A DNA stretch of 64,000 nt from Diaporthe sp. PMI_573 (taxonomy: Eukaryota; Ascomycota; Sordariomycetes; Diaporthales; Diaporthaceae), in NCBI GenBank assembly GCA_021399435.1, contig JAJTUP010000001.1:2914001-2978000 (forward strand), written 5' to 3'. Under the pieces are notes generated by a model that saw only the letters and a program-made list of their open reading frames with translations, ran no database searches and had not been told where the DNA came from. Below, one piece after another: positions 1 to 11,700 of the stretch. The position numbers and the translations under genes are program-made. The first letter of the stretch is position 1, and every line of letters starts with the position of its first letter.

Positions 1-430
1 GAACCCGCGGTTCTTCTTTTCCGCATCATCTGGGTACATGCTGCGTGACATTTTATACATGTTTGATCATGTCTGACACCTCAACAACAAAGAGGGGTTG
101 CACGATTATGAAATGAGATTACAAGTGATGCTGGGGGTATCTATCGTGTATATTCAAGCGGGCATTATGTGAGATAGAAGGAAGCAGGTGGACTCTGAGA
201 GGGATATCTCACACACAGTCTGTCTGAGCAGCTGCAGGAGGCAACCACCAGAGCAGCAAGAGTAGTATGTGACGTCTGGATAATGATAGTATCGGTGTTC
301 GGCCTCAGCTCCCCAGCGAGTGGGCGCAGAGGATCATGTATGAGAGCTGCGAGGCTGCAAGGCCGAGGCCGGCTCAAGCCATGCCAGGAGTCCCGATTGG
401 ACCGATGCCAGAGCTGCAGCTCGAGCTGGG

Positions 431-560
431 TGTAGCCGTAGCCGTAGCTGTAGCTGTAGCTGGGCGGGTGGGTGGGTTCTGTTGAGGGTTGGGTACGAAC
501 AACGGACATGGACATGGACATGGACACTGAACATGGACCTGGATCTGGATCTGGATCAAG
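431..560. repeat. Hexanucleotide microsatellite cluster
   Basis: Three neighbouring six-base arrays are visible: GTAGCC/GTAGCT units at about 431-461, GACATG units at about 504-525, and GGATCT units at about 536-556. The period of six keeps reading frames open on both strands, which explains the dipeptide-repeat frames seen here; I do not regard these as genes. Confidence 0.85.
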
Positions 561-979
561 AACCCGTCAGACGGACGATCAGGACGATCAATGGAACGGG
601 CAGAGGCAGAGCAGGTGTGATTCTGGACGGGGCCGGGACTCGTCGAAACGTGTAAATCCGAGCGAGGAAGTCTAATTCAACCAACATCAGCCAGTCGCAG
701 CGAGTTCAACGGCAAAGGACCTGGGCCCCAGGATGGCAGGCAGGGTAGGGTTCACAACACATCGCACTACAGTCCGATAAAACAATAGCCTGGCAGGAAA
801 GAACAGACAGTCCCGCCCCGGTCCACCTTGGCGGGCACAGACATGGCCCATTGCACCTGCCTATCATATCCACGGCCTTCCTCACGCAGTCGCCTCTCTC
901 TGGCCTGTGGCGTTTATCACGCAAACACGGGATTCACACCAGGACACACCACCCACCCACCCAAAACAAAAAAGCCAAT

Positions 980-1030
980 TTGCTTTTTCTTTTTCTTTTT
1001 CTTTCTTCTTTCTTCTTTCTTCTTCTTCTT
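980..1030. repeat. Long polypyrimidine (CT) tract
   Basis: An uninterrupted run of T and C made of CTTTTT and CTTCTTT units. Such tracts are common in fungal promoters and can form triplex structures. No gene start that it would serve is evident nearby. Confidence 0.8.
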
Positions 1031-2953
1031 GACCGCTCGCTGGGATGGTGGCCCCGACGCTGCTGCCCCAGCATGAGCACATGGCAGACGAAGAAGAGAC
1101 ACCACCACTCGACATGCGTGCATGCACGCACGCAGCGGAGTGCAGAGGCTAGTGCTAGTGGGACCACCAGAGTTCTAGTGCGATGCGCATAGTACATGGG
1201 TACATACACAGTAGCCCACCTCATCGAATCGGTCCCAGCCGAGCTGTCACGTAGGCAAATTCCGGGGCAACGCACCGAATCGCGGAGAAGACTCCTGTTT
1301 CTCCATCACGACCATGATGATAATTATAGAGCCTCATCCCACCCGGGTGAGCCCCGGAACCCCGGCCTTGGGCTTTCGGCTGTCTTCTCTTCCGCCCGTT
1401 TTGAGGGTGTAAAAATAGAGGCGGGCAAACAACACCGGACCAGACCAACATCAGACAATAGACATTGGCGATATGTTTCTGAAGTCTTGCATCCGCACCA
1501 CCTGCATCATCAACCCCCCACCCTTTCCGCCGCTCCACGCAGCGCAGCAGCACCGCTCCCAGCCTTGGCAGCCTGATGTTTCGTGCGCGCTAGGTACCCA
1601 GCAGCCTGGTTCTGGGGGGTCACACAACCGGGCCTAAACCACGCCGCATGACTGGCCCATGACACCACTGCAATGTCACTTCTTGGGCTGCTTGGGTCGT
1701 GCCAGCGGTATTGGGCTTGTTTCATCAACATTCTATATTAAGACCGCCCACTGTCTCGTGCCTGCGTCTTTCCGGCACCCGTCCTCGCTGCCGGACCAAT
1801 TGGCCATGCACCCCCCAGCGACCACCCTCTGCCCTCAGGGGCCCAACCCTCGGGGCCATGAACGCTTCTCAGACACACCAGCAGCTATCGGATGGCCGGG
1901 GTGGGGGGGGGTGGCACGACGGCGGCGAGGTGGGAGGAGGCGCGAGGCTGCGCGACCAGTGATGCCATAGCATGCAGCCCGCCCGGAACGGCTTAGCCCG
2001 GCCGACCTGCAACGGTGCAATCCCGTCGTCGGATTCTGGCATGTGCTCGTGTGCCGGGCTCTATTTGCTGCATCCCGCCATGCTCCCTGGTCCCACAGCC
2101 GTGTCGGGGCCCCCTGAGCCCATCTTGACCCCCGGGGGAACACCAATGGCGTCCCGCGATGGCCCCGCTCTCCTTGAACTCTACTGTCCTTGCCAGCCTG
2201 CATGCCCTGCGCGGAGTACGCTCGGCAACATCACCACCCTGCCCTGGGCCGGACGGACGATGCAACCGCCAGTAAGGAGCCAGAAGAGGCTCGGAGCAGG
2301 GAATGGAGCAGAACATGGTGCAAGCAGCAAACAGCAATGCAAATCATTCATTCTCCGATAAGATACCCAGCTTGATGATCTCGACCTCATCTGCGCCTGC
2401 AGCCGCGATGGGCCCGCCCTGAAACGAATCAAACAGCGCAACGGTTGACCCTCGAACTCGGCCATGACAGAGATGCTTTTCTTGTCGCAAACTTAATCGC
2501 TGCCACGACCTGCCCAGCTGATCTGGGGTCTTCAACGGCTGCCTCTCCCAGGTGAAGCGTTCCATCTCCCGGCCAACATCCCCTGCGGATTGTAACTCAT
2601 TGGCACGTAGCTGTCGTCACTCCTTCACCTCTATCCGCCAGTATTGTTTTTGCTTGACGGAAGCCTCCCGGCCTGCCAAGTCCTCCCGGTCTGCCGCCTG
2701 CCGTCTGCCCAGACGAAGTTCCCCTATATCTACCGCCTCGTGCCGTGAAGGACCACACCTCCAAGCCGGCATCGCGGCAGCAAGCAGTCCTGGGATCTCG
2801 AAAGTTTTCTCGGGCCGTGCTGCTGGCTGCTGTAAATTTCATGGAATCGATAGCATGCCCTTCGTCACGGACCACACCTTACCTTAGTTTTGCCGTTGGC
2901 GAAGCTCAGGGGCAGCTGGGCTTCAAGACGCCCGGGGGCTGACACTCCCAGTC

Positions 2954-4338
2954 ATGGCCTCCTCCAGTCGATCGTTTCGATCGTTGCAATCCGGGTCTTC
3001 ATCGTCATCCTACGTCTCCTCGTCCCTAGCAGTCCCGTCCCTCGGTCGAACACATTCACATCTCACGCAAACTCCGACGAGCTCCTCCGTCTCCGCCGCA
3101 ACCTACGAGCCATCGTTCCCGGTCACGTCACTACGTCCCTTGGACCTTGGGCCCCCGGGCTACCAGGCTACGATTACTCTTTTTGAGCGCACGCCGCACG
3201 AGCGCACAGTGTACCTTGGGCCATGGGAGGTAATAGAGGGGGAGACTCGCCGCGTTGTTTGGCAGAGCAGCTACCAAGGCGAGATCTTGGAACAATTCCG
3301 TGCGTTCGGATAGGGGCGTCCTTACATAGTGAACATGAGCTGATTTCAAAGTAGTCCCACTGGGCCTTCCAACACAGGCGCAACCTGTCACGCTGCATGC
3401 CCAGCACCGGCCCTACTCCGGCCCGGAGGAGATGGAGCTGTTTGTCACATTCCGAGAGCCATACAGGATAAGATACACCAAGGCCGACGGCACAGTGGTC
3501 CATGATGAGGTCGTCGAAGTGAGATACGAATTCACTTCGATTGAGGGCTCGATGCGGTTCCAGGGCGACCTACGACGACAGGACTTTGTCGACTATTTCG
3601 ACGTTGACGTCGTCTTCTCGGACACACACGGCAGGACAGACACATTAACAGGGGCCGTACGAGGCCTAGCGACAATACAGAGAATCAAATTATGGAGGGA
3701 CCGGCTCTCCTTGCACCACTGTCTAACATTCTACTCGAACAAGCCGTCCAACCGGCGCGAGCGGCGGTACCGAGAGTACCAGGTCACCGACTTCCAAGAG
3801 GAGCTTCGCAACCGCGACGACAAGCACAGGGAGTGCCGGCTGGGCGCGATAGGCAGGCGCGGGAGCGCGCCCAACGCCGTCCGCGCGAGGAGCTTCTCCC
3901 TCTCGTCGCCATCTTCATGGCGGAGCAAGCAGAAATCAGCAGAACGAGGCTCAGACGCTGGCCAGGTATCCGCAACTACCGTGCCGCTGGATATCCGTTG
4001 GCTGGGAGTTCGCTTCACACGGGAAAGTGGTCAGTATTTCTCCCTCGGCTTCCCTCCTCGGCTCCTTGCCTGAACAAGTGGCCCCACGCCATACCGATCC
4101 CGCAGCCGCTGACCAAAAGAGCCTAGACTACCGCCGCTTCATTCACCAGTGGACCTTTTGCCACATCGCAGACGCGGCGTTGCGTGGGATGCCGTTTGCC
4201 CCGAACCGCATCGAGCTCCCTATGCCTGCCCTGCGGTCGGGTCAGGCGACATACGAGCTCGAAGCTACAGAGTCCTCCAGGAGCCTCCCGAACATACCGA
4301 CTGTGCTGGAGCCTGGGAACAGCGACGCGGGATCCTAA
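2954..4338 (+). CDS. Conserved-looking protein of unknown function, three exons
   Basis: I do not recognise a family. The model joins 2954-3299, 3352-4029 and 4106-4338 (418 aa). Intron 1 starts GTGCGT and ends AAAG; intron 2 starts GTCAGT and ends CGCAG. Both junctions keep frame, converting C|TA to Leu and G|CC to Ala, and they connect three segments of sensible composition that lie in different frames. The protein begins with a Ser-rich tail (residues 1-50). A folded core rich in beta-strand-like patterns follows, including YQATITLFERTPHERTVYLG, then ELFVTFREPYRIRYT and DYFDVDVVFSDTHGRTDTLT. After a Ser/Arg-rich linker comes a final block with LDIRWLGVRFTRES and DYRRFIHQWTF. There are no signal peptide, membrane segments or catalytic motifs that I can name. 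The ATG lies just downstream of a pyrimidine-rich leader. The last intron is the least certain part because its branch site is weak. Confidence 0.62.
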
Positions 4339-7300
4339 GATGCAGGTGGAGCCCCGAATTCGAACTTACTTTTGGTGATGACATGGCTGGCATGATTAGT
4401 CGGCTAAGAGGGTGCCCATCATGGAAACTTGGTGGGCAAGTCTCGAATAACTACTACTGGGGGAAGGAAAGTGGTTGATGAAGTTTGAGCAAGGAGTTTT
4501 ATACCCAATATTGGCTTATAGGGTGTGGGGTGCGACGGATTCATGATCTCTCCGTCCATGGGAAAATAGACATGTCATGTCGAATTCATCGGCAGTGACC
4601 CATACTCAAAAGCTCTCGGTGACACTGTCTTGCATTAAGCTTCTTTCTCCCTTTCTACCGGCCTGGCCTAATACATGGACGGCTGCGGAGTCCCAACATG
4701 CCTTGACGCAGGGTGTAGCAATGCCTTCATGGACCAGATTGAGACTGTCACGAGCGAAGACCATACAGATTCGGAGGACCGTCCGGACGACAGCGCCGTG
4801 CAACCCAGGTGGAGTATTAGAGAAAGGGAAGCAGTTACCACCATTACAAATTTGCTTGCTACAAATAGATGAGCTAGGTGTTTCAGATGTGAGAGACCAT
4901 TGCCGTATAGAGATGGTGCCGTGGAGAGCCTATCCGCAATAAGTGTCCATCAAAGCTATGGAATCACAGCCAGCCCCGCCCCCTACTTGTTCCACCAGCA
5001 TTTTATTTTTCTTCCCGTCTCCTACTAGTTAGTATTCCCTCCATGAGTTGACCTTCTAGTATTACACTATGTTGTTGAGACCCCTTGCAAACAGTTCAAA
5101 AGTATGAGTTGGGAGAACCCAGAGGACGGACGTGTTTGGTTCAAGCACCCGACATTGTTGAAAACTGGGAAGGAATAGCCTGAGCTTTCAGAGGCAGCAG
5201 GTAGGTCGTCCCGGAGCGGTGAACGTGACCATACTTGGACGGCCCTACCAGGCACCCAGAAACACTACTAGCGGCTGGCCAACTACTTCTGGCTCGTGGT
5301 CGAGCAATCTATGTGGTCCCGGTTGGGTAGCAGGAGTATCCTCTCCCCACAGGGAGGAGCTGAAAGATGGGATGGGATGTGATAGTACTACACCTCTTCT
5401 AGGACAGCAGTGGCAGAAGCTGTTCGCCACGAAGCGTGCCCCACGAATTGGTTTGCCAGGAAGACCAGATATTTGTGGTGGGGAAAGAAGCCCAGGCAAA
5501 GTAAAGGCCTTCCTCAACAGACGGCTAGCCGACGAAGACGACCTTTTCTCAGCAGAGGTTGATTGATCCAAAGAAAGCTGTCGCGAACCAGAATGTTTGA
5601 GAGTAGAGTGAACAGAAGCCCAGATGAAAAATAATTTCTATTTGTTTTGACTCGTTTTGATGTATGAATTGTGAAAGCTGAGCACCTTTCCGTGACTTCC
5701 ACAAGGGAGGCAATTTCCGCCAAAACGCTACTCGTTCATCACGCTTTCGTATCCACAAATATATCCAATTTTCACAGCAGGATCCTGTTTGAGGGATATA
5801 TACATACTGTACTTCATGAACAAAAATCGGCGTTCTTAATCAGGAACGTAAACTCCAGTTAAATCTTGAATTTGAGACTTCTCGGGCAGCTTTTTGAAAT
5901 ATCACGTCGACAATTTGTGTTTTCAGGTGTACACCCGTCAGTGCTGATGACGTAAATGGCGTCATCACGCTACGTCGAGGACATGGACTGTGCTGTATAT
6001 TTTATCTAAAACATATAATTAAGCTTATATCGTCGTCGAGAACCCCGAGAGGTGCCCGAGAGAGGCAGTTGCGCCGTGTTCCTGCGTCTTCGTATTCTGT
6101 CCCATGACCCCGGCAGATGGTGTTGTAAGACTCGGTCAACACATATGGAAAGCCCTGTCTGTATATAAAACACTCCTGCGCAAGGCTAGTCGCTCGGAGC
6201 CGGCTTGCATCGCGGCGGGAGCTACCACATTCTGGGTAAGGTAGGTGTCTTGGCGACGTTGACGGCAAGCTACTGCAACCTACCTACCTGTGTGGTGGAT
6301 CCAGTACAAAATCAGCAGCCCTCGTTGGATGCAAGCCGTGGTATCATTAAGGTTGTGAATGAGGCCTAAAGCTGCGATGGTATGAGTTAAATGGAGAGAA
6401 TTGTGACCTTCTCTTGGGGTTACTTTCCTGGAGCATGTTATACACTTGGCTTCCTACGGCATGAAACCATGGGATGAATCGAGGGCTAGCACACTTTAGA
6501 TTCTTGGTCTCTGAGCGGCATGCACAGTTGTTGTGAGTATTTGGTACTAGAATGGCAGAAACCAGAGCTAAGCGTATGCTCCGGAGTCACTCAAAGGGTA
6601 CACATCAATTGATCAGGGACCCCGTTTTTGTTCAGACTTGATTGTACTCGCTACTCGACCAAGCTCAATGAGCAAAGTGACAAATGCTCACGCTTTTTCC
6701 CCCAAGCGTCGCGCAACTCATACAAGCAACGATCCTCCCCTTCTCTCACTCATTTTCAGCGTCTGACCTCCTCTTGCCATTCCTTCCTGCGCCCACTAGT
6801 ATGGTTGCAACCGCATTACTCCGCGCTGTCGTGTGCGTGCAGCTTTTTGTAAAACATTCAGAGTCCCCTCCCCGTGGTATCATTGATTTCCGTATGTATA
6901 AACCATCAACCGTGGACCATCTGGACCGCTGGTGTGTGCGTCGTATATGTACACAAAAGAGAAAGCCATGTTGGAGCCGTATCCACGCTCCGGGCGGATA
7001 CTTCCACCACAAGGACCCCGGCGGTCTGTGGGCGCCATCCAACTGCGACCACTATTGTTTTGGACCATTCGTTGCCTCATGGGCTCCAAGTTCGCCCTCG
7101 CCTGTAGAGAAATAAAACAAAAAACCAGTAGAATATCAAGTTTCGGAACGCCGGGTTGCTATGCGTATTCGTGCAGCCGTCTCTATGTCCGTATCCTATG
7201 TTGCGCCGTGCCGATCGAAAGGAAAAGAGTTCGTTGTTGGGTATATATCCGTGTCCCTAATCTGGCCGTCCGAGATGAGGGAGAAGAGATGAGATCGAAC

Positions 7301-7394
7301 TCGAGAAAATCAAATGTACAGTAAAATAGATCGCCAAAGGCCCGTGTCTGTTGACGGATCCGGGCCGGTGAGGTTTTGCGGCCGGGTTTGGCTT
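4339..7394. other. AT-richer intergenic stretch with possible gene relics
   Basis: No intact gene is supported. Frame +1 from 5104 reads WENPEDGRVWFKHPTLLKTG and later RLANYFWLVVEQSMW, which look protein-like but are cut by stops near 5176, 5265 and 5378. A second protein-like patch lies at 4675-4872. I do not recognise either. From about 5580 to 7300 the sequence is noticeably poorer in G and C than the neighbouring genes, and nothing functional is visible. The lower end (about 7100-7394) is probably the 3' untranslated region of the minus-strand C2H2 gene. Confidence 0.4.
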
Positions 7395-8675
7395 TTAGTA
7401 CTGTCGGGGCCGCTGTTGCTGGTATTGCTGGTAGTAAGAAGCCTCCTGTTCGGCGCGACTCTCATCCGCGGCGACCATAGCGAGGGCATCGAGGCCGCTG
7501 CTCGGAGTCCTCGAAGCCACGGGCCTGACCCAGCGCTCAGCGGATAAGGTCGGGGACATCATGGTGGAGCCAATGCTGGGCGACATCAGGGGCGGCGTGT
7601 CGCGAGGGAGCGAGAATCGGCTGACGCTGCTCCTGCTGGAAGAAGACTGGCGTCGGATCGCAGCGAGGGACGGGCGACGGGTCTGTCGGGTCGAGGCCCT
7701 CGGCTTATCCTTCTTGTGGGTCTCGAGGTGCTGCTTCATGTTGTCGGAGCGGGTGAATCTCCTGTTGCAGCCTGGCCAGGAGCATGGAACCGTCTTCTCG
7801 GCAGTGTGAATCTTTGCGTGACGTGAGGCATGACCCGAAGTAGTGAAGGTCTTGTAACAGCTATACGTCTCCCTGAACTTGCAGGGGTAACGCTTGGGAG
7901 AGGAGCATGTCTTGCCCTTGGACCCCTTCTTGCCCGGGGAAGTGCTCTCGACCGACTCATCTTCTTCGTCAAGGTCCATGGCGTGGTCTTGCTCCAGCAA
8001 CAACGGGGATGGTGCTTGGTGCTTGGAGTCATTGTGCTGCTCGGCATTCCTCTGCATGGAGGTCTCGGCTGGAGCATCTAGCACAGACGCCGGGTAGTCC
8101 TCGCGCGCATCGTAGCTGCGGCGATAGTGGTGCTCTTCGAGGCTTGACGACGAGTGGTGCTGAAGCATGGCGTCATATGGGTATGGCGCACCGGGGCTCG
8201 TTGCTGTTCGCGGACTGGGCAGACTGGCGAAGGACGAGATCGGGGGGAGGACCGGGCGAGCCTCTCCACGGTATGCGGGGCGTGAAGCAGTCTGTGCTTT
8301 TGAGGCCGAGTGGGAGGTGTCTGAGCCGGCCAACCCCATGGTGTTTTGCGCCCAATTCCTGGGAGAAAGTTGCTCTTGAGACGTGCTGTTGGGAGTGATG
8401 GGGCTTGCGGGATCGTTGCTCGTCTGAGAGTCGTACGAGTCGGACCGCATGAGGTCTGGTGTGCTGGGGTGAGAATGGAAGCTTTCCCTGTGGGGTGCAG
8501 CCGAGGCGTATGAGCTATGACTTCGCACGCTGTGCGGCATCACCAATGAGCCGAACGCTGGTCCCTGCGAGTGGAGCGCCGTCTTCTGGGACGTGTGCGG
8601 CTCATATTCGAGCTCATTTGAATCCTGTAGGATAGAGATCAGGCGTCCCGAGGCGTCGCGGTGAGTTGGCGACAT
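7395..8675 (-). CDS. C2H2 zinc-finger transcription factor
   Basis: A 426-residue nuclear regulator is encoded in one exon. Two zinc fingers lie at about residues 262-324. The second has canonical spacing, C-x4-C-x12-H-x3-H, with the sequence CSWPGCNRRFTRSDNMKQH. The first reads CKFRETYSCYKTF and then HASRHAKIH, giving an unusual C-x7-C-x12-H-x3-H spacing. The linker HTAEKTV resembles the TGEKP linker. A basic stretch follows (KKDKPRASTRQTRRP), consistent with nuclear localisation. The rest is Ser/Pro-rich and low in complexity, and the C-terminus is Gln-rich (YYQQYQQQRPRQY). The frame stays open upstream to an ATG at 8801, but that ATG straddles a good 5' splice site (GTATGT), and a CACAG acceptor lies at 8733. 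I therefore start at 8675 and place a 67-nt intron (8733-8799) in the leader. The exact target genes cannot be read from the sequence. Confidence 0.82.
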   Translation of the reverse strand: MSPTHRDASGRLISILQDSNELEYEPHTSQKTALHSQGPAFGSLVMPHSVRSHSSYASAAPHRESFHSHPSTPDLMRSDSYDSQTSNDPASPITPNSTSQEQLSPRNWAQNTMGLAGSDTSHSASKAQTASRPAYRGEARPVLPPISSFASLPSPRTATSPGAPYPYDAMLQHHSSSSLEEHHYRRSYDAREDYPASVLDAPAETSMQRNAEQHNDSKHQAPSPLLLEQDHAMDLDEEDESVESTSPGKKGSKGKTCSSPKRYPCKFRETYSCYKTFTTSGHASRHAKIHTAEKTVPCSWPGCNRRFTRSDNMKQHLETHKKDKPRASTRQTRRPSLAAIRRQSSSSRSSVSRFSLPRDTPPLMSPSIGSTMMSPTLSAERWVRPVASRTPSSGLDALAMVAADESRAEQEASYYQQYQQQRPRQY

Positions 8676-8732
8676 TGTTGTGGGCTTGGGCGAGAGGGCT
8701 GACTGGGTCTGGGTCTGGGGGCACGGCAACAG

Positions 8733-8799
8733 CTGTGAGATGTCAATTGATAAGCTCCGACGACTGGTCGGGGTCCTCGTGAGGAGGTGAGTAACATAC
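8733..8799 (-). other. Probable 5' leader intron of the C2H2 gene
   Basis: On the minus strand the sequence runs from GTATGT to CTCACAG, with TCAATTGAC as a plausible branch site about 12 bases before the acceptor. Splicing would remove the G of the upstream ATG at 8801 and leave the ATG at 8675 as the first in-frame start. Confidence 0.55.
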
Positions 8800-11700
8800 A
8801 TGGTGGTCCGGTGAGGTATTCGTGATAGACTGAGAAATCACAGGAGAAGCCAGTCGTGTGGTGTGGTGGTACCTTGAGAGTGTAGGGAGGGGGGAAACGG
8901 GTGAACTGATGGAATGGACGGACGGCAGTGTTCCTTTTTGAAAGACGATGCGGGTGGACACAGGCTCCAGGCGGTACCCAGGCCAGCCCGGGATCCCTGA
9001 TCGGTTTTAGAGTTCACTGCGAGGGGTCTCGATCTAGCGTGAGTCCATGCGAGGGGTCTCGTTGCAGAATCAGGGGGTCTGAATACGGAATCGAGAAATC
9101 TCGGCCGCGGTGGGAAAAATCAGGAAACCGGATGGGCTTTCTGCGCTCTCGTCATACCCCCCTTGACAGGTACGCAGAGTCACCCCTCTGCCCTCTTGGC
9201 GCAGGCTCGTCGAGGGGCCTCTCGGACAATGTAGGGACATCCCTGTCCATCCTGAGGTGGGCCCTGAGGGCCGCCCACACGACGAGGTACTTTCAAGACC
9301 CCGTCCCGAAGTACCTAGACCGCATGGCCTCACAGGGCCTGGTGACAGGAGATGTTGCACCCACAAGGGCCCTCTGCGAGTTCCAAATCGCGATCCGAGA
9401 ACACAGACACCGGCACATTTTGGTCGAAAGGTAAAATTTATCAGTCCCGCCAGTGAGAAAACCCCATCCACTGGTCACCGACAAATGTCGGGACTGCGCT
9501 CGCATCCACACGACACAACGTTAACCCCAAAGGAGGCCATCCAGGAGTGATTGTCCGTCTCAAGAGAAGTCGTGCGAAAAAAGGAGTACCCGCTTCGCTC
9601 TTGAGAGTCTTGGTCATGATACTTGCAGCTGGTGTTTCCTTGCCTTTGGCACGCAGCCTCATGCCGACTCACACAACAGTACTCGGTAGATCTGCCCTGT
9701 TCTGCCAACCTCCCTGAGATGGGTTGGCGGACAAGGTTCTCTCTCTCATTCTTAGTTGACAAAATAGACTTTCCCGTCCCTCAAGGGTCGTATGGCTGCC
9801 CCGTGCCCGAGCCCGGTGCGGACGGGCACGCGGCTGAGCACCAAACATGCTGATCCCAACTTCAATCTCGAGTCGCTGCTGACACATGACCTCTGCGCTG
9901 CCTTCCCTGAGGGGTAAGCTGCCCGGCCTCCAGCGGGTTCGCACGCCGAAGCACGAGCGGTAGGACAATGTCCGGAATGTTTGCTATCGAGTCCGCCCGG
10001 GCTGATGACTACCATGTGCCACGGCCCATCGAATGGGTCGAATTGGCTTGGTTGTGTTGATTGACCGGCAACAAAACGTCTTCGTCCCCATCAGCAGCAG
10101 GATTGCAGCCTGGGGTTGACCTCCACTTCTGCAACTAACAGCCTATGAGACTCGGTCGCGCAGGCGGACCCAAGACTCCTGGGGAAGATCCTCCCGCTGT
10201 CGCGACCGGTCACCTCGGCCATCTTGCGGGCTGTTCAGATGCTGACACGCGTGGGCCTCATTTATCAGGGGCCCAGGGCCCAGCAATACACCGGGTATTC
10301 CTGCATGAATCTGGGGGCTATGGGGCTCCTCCATGCCGTGAGAATTTAAGAACAATGACGTCGGGCAGCGCACTCAGGGATTTTCGGTTCTCTTCTTCAC
10401 AGGGCCCGCTCCCTGACGCCCGTAGGACGGAAATGGCCGCCAACAGGTTTACCAGGGCCCCGGAAGCCTTGGACGTGGCTCTGGCCTGCTTCAGCCAGTG
10501 TTTGTTTTCCAATGGGAAAACCCTGGCGCGTGTCATGATGCTATCTATGGCTCGGCTCTTCTCAGTCTCGCGGCCCGGAAAGGAATGGGTAATTTGATCA
10601 CTGTGATGGTATTCTTCGGGATTGGCACCTGGCCGCACTGCCGCCGCGGTAGGAGAGACAATATTTTCGTTCTGCAGGGTTTGCAGGGTCGCGCTGGATG
10701 ATCAAGGACCAGCCCAACGTCCAGGTTAAGAACGGGCCATCTGGATAAGGCTGCAATCCCAAATGCCATCCACATCTGGGTCAGAAGGCTTTCAATAAGG
10801 GGTCATCTCGACAGTGCATCACACAGGAAAGATTCCTTTGGAAATACTTCGCCCTTGTCACATTCGTGCGAGTACCTGGTAGCAGTTGAAGTGTTGACGT
10901 CTGCATCTGGGATAGCTGAGGCACACACTGCAGTGTGAACCAAGTTTTGGATGCCTGGAACCTGTCATATGGGCTCCAGCGGCGAAGGACTGAATTTGGC
11001 ATCACAATCGGCGATTCATCGTGACAGCCTCATCGTTGGGCGACAAGGGCAGAGTTTTGCCGTGCTACCCGTCAGCCCGTTTCAGTATTGGACGCCTCGC
11101 CCGTCGCGTGGCTCGGCCGGGTGTGCGAGTAAGTACCTGGAGGGGCCAGAGGCGACACAAAAGTAGGAAAAAGCAGTCAGCCAATAATCGGGCTTTTTGA
11201 GACTTGAGCCGCGATCTTCCAGCCTGTCAACATGGACAGCTAAAAGCGACAAGGGGGTCGGAAGGCAGTACTTGGGAGCAAGTAGCGTTACTTGCATTAG
11301 GGTCCTCGCTTGGGCTCCACCGCGGCCAAGCTCCCTCATCAGGTCGACTCACGGCAAGAGGATGTCGACTGATGGATGGATGACAAGAGGGAGGGTCATC
11401 CAGAATCCATCGATAATGCATACCATGCTGCAGGATGGTCGTGCCATCCCGTAACAGACTCCCGTGGTGAAAGTTTAGCCTTCGCGGGAGGAGATTCGTG
11501 GGCGAATGACACCGTCCCGAGCAAGGAAGTCCTGCATTCTGCGAAAGTGAAATGCATCAATTTCCCCTCTCCCTCTCCGAGTCACCCCGTCTTGGGGCAT
11601 GCGCATTCGCAAGTTTCCCATCATCGAAAGTAGGGGTTTCTTCTGGATTCCGGGAACAGACTCATGATCAGCAAAGCGTCCCCGGTGCGTACTCTGGGAT

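Larger units (their letters stand above)
1..2953. other. Gene-free left flank with simple repeats
   Basis: I find no reading frame here with convincing protein-like composition; the open frames are short, overlap on both strands and are rich in Pro, Ser, Arg and His, as expected from GC-rich noncoding DNA. The stretch holds a hexanucleotide array near 431-560, a roughly 50-base pure pyrimidine tract at about 980-1030, and pyrimidine-rich DNA from about 2500 to 2950 that probably includes the promoter and leader of the gene starting at 2954. Confidence 0.6.

Noticed and set aside
10145..10638. Frames of about 100-150 codons in the 7-kb gap
   Set aside because: They overlap on opposite strands, have no domain and no splice partners.
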